From positions 152,563 through 216,562 of the forward strand of contig JARVKI010000074.1 in the NCBI GenBank assembly GCA_036674765.1: a stretch of DNA of 64,000 nt, given 5' to 3'. Of the stretch, positions 33,764 through 45,708 are shown in pieces. Position numbers and translations under genes: made by a program. How positions within the stretch are numbered: the first letter of the stretch is position 1; every line of letters starts with the position of its first letter. Under the pieces are notes generated by a model that saw nothing but the letters and a program-made list of their open reading frames with translations, was not told the DNA's origin and searched no databases. This DNA comes from Seiridium cupressi (taxonomy: Eukaryota > Ascomycota > Sordariomycetes > Amphisphaeriales > Sporocadaceae).

Positions 33764-36468
33764 TCATCGCCCGTCAAGGCAAACAGCGAACAGCTCATCC
33801 ACAAACGTACCGGCCTCGCCAGCTCTTCCGCTTTCAACCATGGCAGACCGGGCGGTCGGTCCGCTATGCACGTCCTCTCCTGGCCCTGACATGGACTTCA
33901 AGTCAGCGTTGGACTTGCCGGATGCCTGGGCTGAGTTGGGGCTTGCCCCTGCCTGTCGTAGTGAGTAGCGTCGTCCCACGTCGCTGGCCTCGTTGGCTTC
34001 CCGCACATCGACCTTGATCTCCTGCGAAATCATGATGCCCCCGAGCCCAAAGTTGGCCGGATACGGCGTCTCTGTACGCTGGGTTGTAATTCTATCCGAC
34101 GTTGCATCGCTCGTCGGCATCTCATTGCTGGAACCGTTCCAAAGCTTGATTGTTGAGCCCGAATGGGTAGACCCAGTACTGTTCCTTCGAGCCAAGTTTG
34201 TGGGAATTGGGTTGCCATCCCCGTCGACGGGATGTGTCGCTACCTTTGAGCGCCTGGGAACTTTGAAATGCAGAAGCGACGAGTTCTTCCTCTCGGGAGA
34301 ACTCGGCCCTGTCACAGGCGCGGCGTTCACCACCGGGCTGATGTCACGATGTACCGACAGCGAGAAGGCAGCGTGGTGCGGTGAGTCCCTGTATACCAGC
34401 TGGTGTACCTTGAAGAAGGATAGGGGCACGAACTCGCACTTGGGGCTGTGCAGATTGACGTGAATTGGGATAACCATCTTCAAGGTGACTAGCGTGCAGG
34501 TGGCTGCTGATGCTGAGCCCATGGGCGGGCGGCATGGGACCTGGACTACTTTGGATGTGAGTACTGCTTCGTCAAAGATGGGATCGTCCACCCATGCTCG
34601 GAGAGCCTCGATTGTGTCGTACATCTGAGAAGCGAAGAGCATTTCTCGAGGCGATAGCTTCTTCATGGCGTCGAGATTCTGGCAGAGCAGCGGCACGTTC
34701 ATCCGGTCCAACTGCCGGATAAAGTCCATCTGCCATGATTCGAGGTGATCCAGAGGCATCTGCATCGACGGGAGCAGGTTTCGAGCTCCGCGCCTCACTA
34801 GCACGTCAAAACCATGGCTACCCACTCGGGCTCTGAGGCCGAAGAAGCTCAGATGCACACCAGGTTCCATCATTGTAGTTGTGTCGCCATACGTCGCCAT
34901 GTTGCTCAGCTTGCTGCTCAAGTTCCGAGTCTTGATTTGCATGCTGGTGCCGATGATGCCAGACACCTGATTGACTTCTGCAAAACGAAATCCTGCGGCC
35001 TCCAGCTTTTCCACATCTCGTGAGCTACCAAGTCGACGTACCAGGAACATGAGTGATCCGCGGCCATAGTCCTGTTGCTTCGCTCTCCAGCCCTCTCCTT
35101 TCTCTGCCAGGATGTCCGCGTCCGGGGCGGGCGATGGGCCCCGGCCGTCATTTACAATCTGCGTGTCGCTACTCGATTGCAGACGTTGCCGTCTCGTTAA
35201 ACTAGCCCCGGTGGGGAGGATCTCATCCCAGAGTATACCGACGTTGCTGACACGCTCCTTCGTCTTATCCGCCAGATTAGAGGCCGCTACACAGAAGAGC
35301 TCACGAAAGATGACATCGTAGTTCTGGACGAGCTGGCCGTTGTCATCAATAAGCCGGACTTTGCCATCGCGGTGGCCCTTGCGTAAGTGGGCGACATGGT
35401 GGGTCATGCTGTCGATAACGCTGGTCATTCCACTCCAGTTCCGAGAGGCGCGGAACATCCAGTGGAACAGGGGGTGGGCGATGCTGAAGTGATCGCTTGG
35501 CGTCTTCTCCAGGTACGTGTCAGTGATTCTTTCACTTGGCAGTAGCCCGTCCGGGTTGACGAGGATACGACCAGATTGATCGAAGACGGCGGCGGCAAGC
35601 ACGATATGCTGGGCTTTGTCGGCATATCGTCTCATAACATGAGTCGTATAGATCGCAGTCGCGGCCATGATCAGAGCAGCGCCAACAGACAAACAGATAA
35701 CCACGATCACGGTGATGTTCCGGGAGAGCTGGTTGGCTCCCGAGTTCAGGCGCACCAGGCGGTATTGAGTACCAGTAGACGCACACCAATGCATACCCGA
35801 GACCGCACCTGCGAGGACAATAGCACACAGCCCGCGTTTCCACCAGGATGTCGTCCATGCTGCCCGGAAGACGAAGACCAGAGCCAGTGACACTATGCTG
35901 GCTGCCACGGCGATCAGAGCGGCACCAACGACATTGACGGTACTGTATATGCATGTGTAGTTGTCGATAGAGGCATTCCCAAGGTAGTGCATTCCGCAAA
36001 TGGCACCTCCCGCAAGCGCACCTCCAACGACAATCCGCCACCAGGATACTTTGTTGTTGGTGCCCACGGCTAGAAATGCTGCGAGGAGGACCAATATCGG
36101 TAAGAAGAATGAGAGGGCGGTGAAACTACTCGAGTATACAACCTGCAGCGCTGCCTCGCCATCCCCGAGATCAATGGCACGATTCCCGATAAAGTGCTAC
36201 GGCAGGGTTAGCCATCATGGCGTGTCGTGACGGGCGCGGTGGACTATACCATGCACCAAATCGCAATCCCGCCCATGGTGACCGAGGCGCTGAGTAAGAT
36301 GAGGTGGTTGAACAGTCCATTGCGGGATGTCCGGCGGTTGATTAATTCGAGCGTCGAGGCAGCGCCGATGAACGATACGACGTAACTCAGGGTCACGAAT
36401 CCGGCGTTGAAGGAGCGCGGGACGATTTGGCCCTCGTACTGGGCGAGCAACTGTTGTGGTGTCGACAT
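33764..36468 (-). CDS. MHYT-domain membrane sensor protein
   Basis: Integral-membrane protein with the MHYT domain, proposed in bacteria to sense diatomic gases or redox through bound copper; the fungal role is unknown. Two exons (36468-36250 and 36196-33764) with a 53-nt intron (GTATAG...CGTAG, phase 0) give 883 residues. About seven hydrophobic helices occupy the first 280 residues. The three MHYT motifs are MHFIGN, MHYLGN and MHWCAS. The intron splits the first exactly between Met and His, so it is visible only after splicing. A conserved soluble segment follows (VFDQSGRILVNPDGLLPSE, then HPLFHWMFRASRNW), possibly PAS-like. No GGDEF, EAL or kinase domain is present. The C-terminal 200 residues are Ser/Pro-rich. 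The start MSTPQQLLAQYEGQIVPRSF resembles other fungal members. Confidence 0.9.
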
Positions 36469-39400
36469 GTCGAGATCGTTCCAACTATAGGCGCCGAAAA
36501 GGCTACCCGGGTCGAAATGCAGGAGCCTGCTGTTGGATACGGGCTTCGTGGTCAAGCTACCATGTTCTTCTTCTGGCTGCACTGTCGTCTGAGCGGAGTC
36601 GCAAATCAGAGAGCGTCCTGCAAATGCGATTATGAGACGGGTTGTCTCCTCTGTTGATATGTCAGCCACTGGGAGGTTCGGGGCCACCTGGATACAGAGT
36701 TCACGTCAACGTACCGCCTTGATGTATACGTGCTCTGGCCGCCCTAGAGACGCCCGTGTTTCCTGATTAGACTTGATTGATATTTGCTTTAGGGCCAGGA
36801 GGTGGAGCAGCACCCCGGCTGTTCTGTGTTAACGCCCCTGACTCTGTGGGGAATGCGAGGATATCGGATATCCCTAGAAGTGTCGCACCGCCCATCGAGC
36901 GGCTATCAATACATGGGACTCGGGCCGCGTGCTATACTAGTGATGTATGGAGCAACCACACTGCGCGGACAGTCAGTCACTGATGCGGCGGGGCCACGAT
37001 ATGGCATTGAAGAGATACTCCTGCTATCAGCACGAGTGACGGTCCCAAGGCCACAGGGCAGCCCCCGACTAGTTAGTCTATTCGCAAAAAGCAAACTAGG
37101 TTTAAGCCAAGTCCTCATGTATCTATCGCCTCTGCTGCACAGTACATTAATACCAACCGTCCAATAATAGGACGCGGGTACTAGTGGGCAACGCTAGCGT
37201 ACGCCTTGTTTCTACCTTCTCCGAGTAGAGAGGTCAAGGCCGCTGACGATCAAACTCCCACGCCGTCAATGGCAGTTTGCACCAATGAAGCGATCCACTG
37301 ACACTCTGGTCTTCGGTCCCGCCATGTCGGAATCTAGGTTTTTCTGTTCTAGTAACGAAACGACGCACAGGACCAGTCGACCATGCTGCTGGTCTCGAGT
37401 GGGTTACGAGGTAGGCAAGGGAACTGGAAGCCGTTGTGACCCTGGTTGATCTGAGCCGGGGGTGTGTGCAGATCTGCCGCGTCAAAAAGCAACCTTGCAT
37501 CGCAAGCCGGCTAGCCAAGCGAGCGATTGACCGCAACGACAGAAGTGGCACGAAACTAACCACCTCAGCTGGCCACCCCTTGGTGTCTTTCATTCGCACC
37601 CTGCTGCCAAACCCATATTTTCTTCTCTGCACGTCTTCGTTTGCACGCCGCATTCCATCTCGCTGAGACGTGCGGGTCTACTTGTGCAAGCCACCCGGAT
37701 CTGATTCATCGGCGCGACTTTGGCGGCATCCACTAATGCGCGCCACAGGTACAATGCACACGGCCAAGAATTGCATTCCAGCTGAAGCAATTGACAGGAT
37801 GGCAAATGGTCTGCCCAAATGCGATGTTCACTATATCCGAGTGCGGAGATCGCAGACAGGGCAGGTCTAGTCGAAAGCAGCATTATCGCGCGGCAGAAAT
37901 CCTGCATCACCAAGACATGATGATCTCATCGAAACCGCAGCTGCGATGAGTTCCCGTGGAAAGCAAACAACCCAATAAGGGAGACCCAGTAGATATTCAC
38001 GTGCGGTCTAGCCTCAATTACCGTCTAGAGTTCGGGCGCAAAGAGCTCTTTGTCCACCATTTCGAACCGAACCCAGTGTGTCGCCAGCCCAGCTCATACG
38101 ACGATCTTTCGGGTTCCGAGCGACGACAACCGAGCACCATCTGTGGCAGCTCGGGCCTTGGTTTGCCACTCGGCTACCTACCTGTCGATCTTGAAGGTCA
38201 ACTCAAAGACTCCAGCATATCATATCCAGCTTGTCGTGTCTAATCGTTATCAATTCGCAGTCGTGCTATGCCAGCTGAGGTGAATCATTGCAGTCTGGTA
38301 TGTACCCGCCATAACTGGACAAGTCAAACACGACGGTTCCTCGCTGGTTCCCGGCAGTTGGGTCCTCGACCGGATCTCTTTACCGCTCTAGCCTTCACGC
38401 CGGTCACTGCTAACGAACAGGACCCCGGAACTAAGAGTTAGTCAAGCACTAACCGGTGACGCAGGCGTGGACGCAGAGGATACCGCTGCACAAAAATGCG
38501 AATGCAAGTGATGAAGCCCTCTCATCTTACGGGATAGCCAGTAGAGTTACTGATACGGCGGTATGTAATTGGCCGAGGCGTCGACTAATAATATGCCAAC
38601 CCAAAGTCCCAACAATCTGGGAGCGGTTCAGCTGGCGATTGCAAACCTTGGATGCCGACTAGAATGGCACCAAAGCCTCAGTTCCTGAATACTTAATTGC
38701 ACTAGTTCGAAGGCCCCACGGCTGTACGGCAGAATATCTCGCAAACAGCGGCTACTTTGCTCTGTTGTCTGGCGATCCTCTTTCCCAAGCTCAAAGCTCA
38801 GAAGGTTCCATTCCCCTGGATCAACATAGAGCTATGCGGGATTGCATTAGCCCAAGCGAAGGGAAATTGGGCTCACGAAATTGATCATTTGATTTTTTTT
38901 TTCCTGGCTGGACACGTTTCGAACGGGGCATACGCGTCTTACGGAGACGATAATTGACGGAGAAGCAAGTTCGACTGCCTTTCGTCCCGTTTTCATTCTC
39001 TGCCGTCATGCGAGGCTATCTTTTTCATGGAATTCACGGGTCGAAAGGACGGACGCCCGTCGGTTTACTCGATCGCCACGTGAAGCGGACATGAGAGAAT
39101 CAAATCTTCAATTGGATAGAAACCCATGGGCATGGGTCTCTCTTTCTCTCGCGGGAGGGAACGGGCTCCGTATCTGGCTGTGAAGGACGACAACTACTGT
39201 CGCGCACCGCTATGTTCTGCGCTTTTGCTCTGGCTCGGACCTCTGATACTAACAACTTGATCGGTTTCAGGTGCGCTCGATCAAAGCCAAGACGGACGCC
39301 GAACCTGTGAATAGAGCAGCTGGCGTCATCCCAAGCGCTTGCAAGCACCGCCGCCAACAAGAAAATACCTATCTATACTTTCAACGATACCTCGAAAGTG

Positions 39401-40606
39401 ACGATCGAGCATCCCATATTGTCAGGTTGATTACTCTGGTGGGTCATGGACACCCCAATATCTGTGTCCACGATTGGCCTGATAGTTGTCTCTTGTTCTG
39501 GGTGGCTTCATGGCTGATCGGCTCGTCGAAGCACTCGCGCTAACTCGGGAGAGAGCTCCTATACTGACAGCTATACTCATGCATGACTCAAGAAGCTGGA
39601 CTTTGACTAGATATATGCGCACGACATTCTTTTAGCTGAGTCTCCACCACAACAACCACACGCGTTTGTTGTCCAGTCCCGTGTTCGCCCGGTGCGCAGA
39701 TTAAGCACAATATGGCGTCCATCGGATCGCTCGGTCCGCTTCGTTCTCTTGCCGGACCTCCATTATTGCTGTGACTATCTATAAAGGTACAGTAAGGCTG
39801 GGGTAAAAGCCATGCTTGCTCGATGTGAACGAATTCCTGCGTGTCGCCGAGGCAGAGACCCCCCTCCGTGTTCAGTTCCCCGGTGTGCAGAGAGCAAGAG
39901 GTGCGAGTGTCTTTGCCTGACTTGCTCGAGGTTGAAGTCTGGAATTGTATGAATCTACAAATACTTTTGATGAATGAACTACTTATCTCGAGGTGGTAAA
40001 GAATCAATGGAGAACCGCATCGACCCCAAGGTAGAGAGAGTTGAGGGGTTTGGCTTGCGAGGCAGGTCGTCTTAGTTCTCCCATGAATCTCATGTCAGCG
40101 AAGCAGACCCATGCAACACTGGTTCCGATAATGGTGTTCATGAATCTCAACTGCACAGATAACTGCCTTGAACTGCCACGTTTGACTCCGATTCTTCTGG
40201 TTCATGGAACGTACATGATGAGTCACGGAATAATTCACAGAAGTACGTATCCGGCTAAGGCAAGAATGGGATAGTTTAAAACCCAGGTTCCAGCAAGAGG
40301 ATTTTGCGCGGGTTTGAGTTCCATGATTGGAAAATCCGATCCATGTGGTCGGCTAAGTGGACGCCTTGGCTTCAAACTGCGCAGATTTCCGTAATTTACT
40401 CAGACTCTCATGGAGAAATATGCGCGAAGGATTATCGCAATGAATATACTATCTCCGTTCACAGGATCCCCCACTTTTTGACATGACAGCGGCCCGTCAA
40501 GCGTCTCCATATAATCTGTCACCATGTCATTGGATCGTCTATCAGTCACTCATCCATCCAGTACACGCGCATATCGAAGAACAGTCGCAACCCCCGGCAT
40601 ACTAAA
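36469..40606. other. Long gene-poor stretch
   Basis: This 4.1 kb has only short ORFs (up to about 140 codons) on both strands, none with recognisable motifs or supporting splice signals. A short T-run lies near 38893. I found no transposon ends, long terminal repeats or obvious RIP pattern by eye. Non-coding transcripts cannot be judged from sequence. Confidence 0.5.
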
Positions 40607-41389
40607 ATGCTAATCCCAACTCATAACAAGTGGTTGTACGATCAGATCAAGATAGAATCCGAAATCCTCCTCGACGGGTGGCCCTGCTTCATCGATCCCG
40701 AAACTTACAGGGAGAAGCTTGAATATTGGACACACCGAGCGGCTATTGACAGGGCCGAGGGTCGCAACACTTTCCCTGTCACAGACCCTGCCAACATCGC
40801 CGGTTTACACGGTGATATTTCAGACCTCGGCGCGCTGTGGACGGTAATGGAATCACTAGAGCGGTCAGACGGACTGCCGCACAACGATAACGATGAAGCC
40901 AAGGATGACGACTACCGTGGCAACGAAGGTCACCATGTTCAACCTGATTTCCCCGACGAACCTGATAACGAAGACGATGATGAGGGCCCGCCCTACTTCC
41001 CTGACGAATCAGACTCTGACGACGAAGGAGGATGGCGTCATCTTCCAAGGGATCACGTCAAGGAGGGTGGTGACGTCTTGTATCTGGAAAGTGAACGACG
41101 TGACCAGTGGGCTGACATCTCGGATGGAGGACGCCGCTGCTCTATGAATCCGTGGCAGACTGCGAGTAACGACTTACAGGCTGGTTCGTCGCGCCAGCAA
41201 GGTACATACTACCAGGATCATACACAGAGCCGCGCTACTGGACTGACTCAGCTTGCCTCGCTGCCCTCGTCAAGCGGCGGCGAGGTTGATGCCGACATGG
41301 CAGATGAAGTTGATACGGGATGGAAGGACTGGGATAGCATTCCTGTCGGGGCTAATTCGGACCTCCATGATCTCAAATGGGCATATTAG
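40607..41389 (+). CDS. Hypothetical acidic protein
   Basis: I do not recognise this protein of 260 residues. It starts at an ATG with A at -3 (AAAATGC). The first 90 residues look folded (WLYDQIKIESEILLDGWPCF, then EYWTHRAAIDRAEGR). The middle (about 95-150) is dominated by Asp and Glu with repeated PDFPDEPD / PYFPDESD-type units. The C-terminus is Ser/Gln-rich and ends WAY. Composition and uninterrupted length support a real gene; an acidic low-complexity core can also arise by chance. Its neighbours give no functional clue. Confidence 0.55.
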   Translation: MLIPTHNKWLYDQIKIESEILLDGWPCFIDPETYREKLEYWTHRAAIDRAEGRNTFPVTDPANIAGLHGDISDLGALWTVMESLERSDGLPHNDNDEAKDDDYRGNEGHHVQPDFPDEPDNEDDDEGPPYFPDESDSDDEGGWRHLPRDHVKEGGDVLYLESERRDQWADISDGGRRCSMNPWQTASNDLQAGSSRQQGTYYQDHTQSRATGLTQLASLPSSSGGEVDADMADEVDTGWKDWDSIPVGANSDLHDLKWAY

Positions 41390-42263
41390 AGTATCAGTTC
41401 GATGCGGATGACCGTGTGTCTACTGAGGTACGTAGATCAACCCTTTCTGGGGCGTCTTCTGGACCGTGGTCAGGTGAATGATATCGTAGGGATCGGATCT
41501 TGGCGGACGGGCTCCATGGGTATCCCGGATAGCGTGATGGTTTGTCATGACAGGTCTCATCCCACTTGGCTGCCTGGACAGAAGAGCTGGTAGGTTAGTT
41601 TACTTACGGATTTGGACGAAAAGCCCGTATGGAGTAAGGTCAAGCATCTTAAAATGAGTTATCATCTGTGGTCAAAGATGGTCTTCCAGGATAAAAGGGC
41701 TTGTATCACTCGTCACATAGTTGTCGAAAAAAACAGTGGAAAGATGTGGCTGAAGCTGAGCAGTACTTCCGGTGCACTTCATGGGTGCACCTCATGGGAC
41801 TAGTCTAGATATACAGCCCAGGGAGATGATTAATTGATGTTATGCAAGATGAACTCCTGGAGAAGACTATGAACCACGTTTGCCTTTTTCCTTTTCTTTT
41901 TTTCTGATTTTTTCTTTTTAGTCTTTTGCCCTTTCCCTCTTCTTGTTTTCTCGTACCTGTAGTATGCAAATGAGAATAATGGAATCAGTGAGTCCACGGG
42001 CTCGACTCTCTTCGTACACGAATTTTGTAGTGTTTCACTGAGCATTGCACTAAGTAGGGGCAAGTTCTTCTCCAAACAAGAATACGCCTCCGGACGACTC
42101 AACCAGTTCCCATAGACGTCTGTAACTACCGCTACATATTCCTTAGAGGACACGCCAACTTCAAGCAGCATCTTGGCGTCAAACCCACGATTTTCCTCAC
42201 AGCACACCGCCGGCACCACTTCTCGCCTCTGCTGACCCTATGTCCATGGGCGCGAAATCTTGA
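41390..42263. other. Interval between two orphan genes
   Basis: A T-rich tract lies at 41881-41953. On the minus strand an ORF (42219-41830) rich in Lys at its end may be an exon or a 3' extension of the 42.3-43.2 kb gene. Its status is unclear. A short imperfect duplication (GGTGCACTTCATGG / GGTGCACCTCATGG) is at about 41769-41797. Confidence 0.4.
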
Positions 42264-43232
42264 CTAGAGGCTCCATTCTTCCCGAATAGGGCGGCCACAC
42301 CGCCTACAGGAGCGAATTGCGGGATTCTTTTCGGGATGGCTCGGCGGATGGTCACTATCAATAACCGAAATCCTTGATACTTCAGGGGCAGGGACGGGAC
42401 TCTCGCGGCGAGCTGGAACCGGTCTTCCATTTAGGATGCTAGGGTGGTAATAAAAGGTCCTTCGTCCAGAGACTGAAGGGGACCGCTGGGCGAGACGGAC
42501 CCAGGTATGCGCAGCTGCTATGCTCCCAGTCTGGATATCGCGAGACCTAATTAATTTGAAGATGTCCTCCGGTGTTCGCTTCCGGGCGACTGGCGAGAAA
42601 GGAGGGGAATGCGGATACTGGTGTATGTTGTCGGCCTGGACCGGAGCACTGCCTTGACTCCCAGACGCCGAGGACATGACTGGCTCGAGTGGATAGCCTG
42701 AGGGTGCCATCGCAATGGCTTTGTAGTGTTCGAAATGGTCCAGATCGTCGAGGCTGAAGGACTGGCGACGCCGGAGACGTTGAGGGATGGCCCGGCTCCC
42801 GTGGCCTCGGGCCAGGGACCCTGGCGCGCCGTGCACCAGCGAGGACAGGTCAGAGGTTGAGAAGCTTGTGGTTCGCAATGTGGCAATGCTGCGCTTCTCG
42901 GCGATGGGATGCAGTTCTGTGCCATGCCCATAGAGAAAGGGAGTAAGCTCGAGACGGGAGAGCGGTGAGTCTGACCGCAAGTCCGTTTCTCGAATTGGTC
43001 TTGGCTGTGGCGACGAGAGTATCTCGATAGGTCGGGGAGATGCCTTCCGGATAGTAGTCATGCTCGCATCGGATATGTACTCAGCATCATAGATTGAGCT
43101 GTGCCGACTGGGACTCGATTCGTCCGAGTCTTTGCAGGCCCAGCGTGCGGATAGAGGCGATGTCGTATTGCTCCTTTCCGCGAGGGGTGCCCCTCGCCTC
43201 CTCTGCGGCAGGACGCTGGGTTTTTTATTCAT
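42264..43232 (-). CDS. Hypothetical Ser/Pro/Arg-rich protein, possibly C-terminally truncated
   Basis: I do not recognise this protein of 322 residues. It starts at an ATG with A at -3 (AACATGA). Most of it is low-complexity, rich in Ser, Pro and Arg, with a KRTPEDIFKLIRSRDIQTGS helix-like segment near 218-240. It ends with CRRCGRPIREEWSL and a TAG stop. The same frame stays open for about 45 codons beyond the TAG and there encodes a second Cys-x2-Cys (WCRRCAVRKIV). The two pairs, about 34 residues apart, would make a zinc-ribbon-like module. The stop therefore may be a recent nonsense change, a sequencing error, or the real end. I see no intron that removes it. Confidence 0.55.
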   Translation of the reverse strand: MNKKPSVLPQRRRGAPLAERSNTTSPLSARWACKDSDESSPSRHSSIYDAEYISDASMTTIRKASPRPIEILSSPQPRPIRETDLRSDSPLSRLELTPFLYGHGTELHPIAEKRSIATLRTTSFSTSDLSSLVHGAPGSLARGHGSRAIPQRLRRRQSFSLDDLDHFEHYKAIAMAPSGYPLEPVMSSASGSQGSAPVQADNIHQYPHSPPFSPVARKRTPEDIFKLIRSRDIQTGSIAAAHTWVRLAQRSPSVSGRRTFYYHPSILNGRPVPARRESPVPAPEVSRISVIDSDHPPSHPEKNPAIRSCRRCGRPIREEWSL

Positions 43233-43675
43233 GTTGTATCAATTCAATTCCCTTGCCTGAATAGTAACTGCGGATATGGTGACACTACCTCTGGAATTGC
43301 TGCTTAGGGTCGTGGGCCGTTCAAGTGCTTGGAGTTGTACGTCCATCCTCTCAACTAAAAGGCTGGGAAGAGGTTTGGGGAGAAGAGATTCTCGGAAGGA
43401 CCATCTACAACTTGAATGGTCCGTGTCCGCCATCGATCGATCTTATCAATGTCATGTTCGACGAGTCGACGGCAAGAACAACTGGCTAGCATCTTTGAAC
43501 AACGTCAATGACCATCAGGCATTCTCCGACCAGTTGAATATCATGGTGAGGTAACAAATCAGGTTACTCGTTAATTGGGGTAATATACCGTTGGAGCTCG
43601 AACCAAGAGCTACGCCATCATGGATTTGCCTCGAGTTTTCATTACGGACCTCTATGCTATGCCCGCTCATACTAC
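43233..43675. other. Short interval downstream of TFB1
   Basis: A plus-strand ORF at 43276 begins with an F-box-like LPLELLLRVV but covers only about 92 codons and has no further support. I see no confident gene. Confidence 0.5.
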
Positions 43676-45708
43676 TTAAGACTCGGTGCTGAACTGGACG
43701 CCTTCTGCAGCCAATGCTCGCTGATAGTCTGCTATGGCTCGGTCAAGCGAGTGGATTACCGGCTGCATCAGTTTCTCTACGGCGCCTCGACCACCTCGAA
43801 TGGACTTTGGGCTGAATTTGAGCTTCTTCCTGGTTCGTTCATAGACCTTGATGATCTCGTCTTTCTTCTTTGCAATAATGTCCTCACGCGCCTTCTCTGC
43901 TTCAGCGGCAACGACACTGATACGTTCCTTGCACCGCTTAAGCGACTCGACCAAGTATCCCACCTCCGCAGCTCTATCTGGATCCCCAGAGAGGAAGGCC
44001 GACCAGAACTGGTTGACAAATTCCATGGTGGTAGCATGCGTTAAATTGCACTTGGCTGCAATATCTGCCGGCAGTCCCATTGGCGTGGTATCGTCCGAAG
44101 TATGCCCAAATAACTGAGCTCGCCTTTGCAGCATGCTATCAAGAATCTGCCTCTGGGCGGCTTTTCTCGATGCGCGGGACCCAACGTGCACTCGCTTCGG
44201 TGATTCGTCGTCACTGTCGCTGTCATCGTCAATCCCGAGAGCCGTATGAAGATCGACACCGCTCGCGTCGTCAACGTATAGCTGACTGATGTCTCTTTTG
44301 ATACCCCTCAGGGCCGTGGCCGGGTCCAGGTTTGCGTAAACATCGCCTGATGCTGTGCTGGCATCTCTCTGGGCGGAGAAGAAGCGGCTCTGTTCCCTGA
44401 TGTTCAGAATGACGCGTTGTTCCTCGGCATCCCCACGCAGATCACGAAGTGCAAGCTGGGCGTAGATCTCGTCTTCCTCGGGCCTCGCGGGATCCATAAG
44501 CTCATTATCAGCAGGAGCGACGTTGACGAGCAGTTTGCCACTTATACTGTTGAGCGTCTGGATGATAGGCACGTGTGTCCAACCTCTAGGTCTCATCTCG
44601 ACGTCCTTGCCATTGCCGCTCTTGTAGCCACCCTGATTCTCCTCATTTCCCTCAAGGTCGATTATGTGTGGTACATGCTGGGTGAGAAGTTTGCTCGAGA
44701 AGGCCGTGATGTTTTCATACTCGTTGTACTTGTCAAAGACCTTGTCCGGTTGCTCATTGCCGGCGGGGCGCTCTCCCCGCAACCTCTTGACAAGCTTACT
44801 GAGGAAGAAGCGCTCCCAGAATTCGTTTTCACTCAGTGGTGGCACATTCTCGTTATAGATACGTTTGACGAGAGGATGCTGGCTGAGGATAAGTTGGACT
44901 TGCTCCACAGTGATGCTCAACTTTTGCCTGTCGGGTTGATTCGGATCTGCGCTTGCTTCCGACACGGGCTTTGCTACGGATAGGATGTTGTAGGGTCCTT
45001 TCTTCTGGCCGGCTTCGATGGCATGGGCGCGTAGGAGGTTGATTCTCGTTGACCAGAACTGTGCATTAAAGGTGGCATCGGACATGGAGTCTGGTTTCGT
45101 CGTGCGTGCCTCCATGTACATCTGATGGAGACTACGGTCAGCCTTCATAAGAGATTGCTGAAGCGCAATATCATTCTTGAGCTGGCTATCGTCGAAGATG
45201 CGCGCACTCGCCGGCTTTGCGTTTGCTGCACTGGCGAAAGCCATCGAACCAGAGGCACTCCCTCCCACAGCAGCACCGGCGGCGGTGGCAGTAGTAGCCG
45301 TCGGACGCGGGAGATTCGGATCATTGCTTCTCAACTCGGCGAGAAGTCGAGAAAGAAGATCTTTGATGGCGTTAGCCTCACCTCTCGGGTCGCCAGTGGA
45401 GTTGAAGTGGAACAAGTATGCGGTAGGTTCTGCTGCCTCAGGGGCCTTCTCAAAAATCTTGAGCATCACCTTGGGTGAAGTATCTGGTGTTTGCTGAAGA
45501 TCTAGCGCTTGCTGTTAGCATCCGCGGGTGCCTAGCATGTTCGAGGCAGAAAGGAGACCGTACTCGTAATGTTGGGTATGGCTAGGGAAACCGTGGGCGG
45601 CCCTGCCGGGGTAGAGGCGGGAGTCCATATCACAGATGCCTGGTTGTCGGTGATAGTGAGGGCGCCGTCCTTCTTCTTGTATGCTGCTGTACCTTTCGGA
45701 AGCGCCAT
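43676..45708 (-). CDS. TFB1: TFIIH core subunit Tfb1/p62
   Basis: Subunit of the general transcription and nucleotide-excision-repair factor TFIIH; its N-terminal PH domain binds acidic activators and repair proteins. Two exons (45708-45564, 45501-43676), a 62-nt intron (GTACGG...GCTAG, phase 1), 656 residues. Exon 1 encodes the start of the PH domain (MALPKGTAAYKKKDGALTI...), continued in exon 2 (TSPKVMLKIFEK...AYLFHF). Two BSD domains follow: one around FWSTRINLLRAHAIEAGQKKG (about 190-220) and one around SENEFWERFFLSKLVKRLRG (about 265-290). The C-terminus holds the helical region ending in VHSLDRAIADYQRALAAEGV. All pieces match the family in order and length. Confidence 0.95.

Noticed and set aside
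33410..33889. Plus-strand ORF with a hydrophobic, signal-peptide-like start (KVFFLCLVPFLCLSH)
   Set aside because: Its second half is antisense to the MHYT gene, and the remaining sequence has no cysteine pattern or domain of a small secreted protein.
41830..42219. 129-codon minus-strand ORF ending in a Lys-rich tract
   Set aside because: It might be an exon linked to the gene at 42.3 kb, but I found no convincing junction, and the Lys tract comes from a T-rich stretch. Left as uncertain non-coding.
43276..43554. Plus-strand ORF beginning like an F-box (LPLELLLRVV)
   Set aside because: Only the first ten residues resemble an F-box. It is short, with no repeats or splice continuation.
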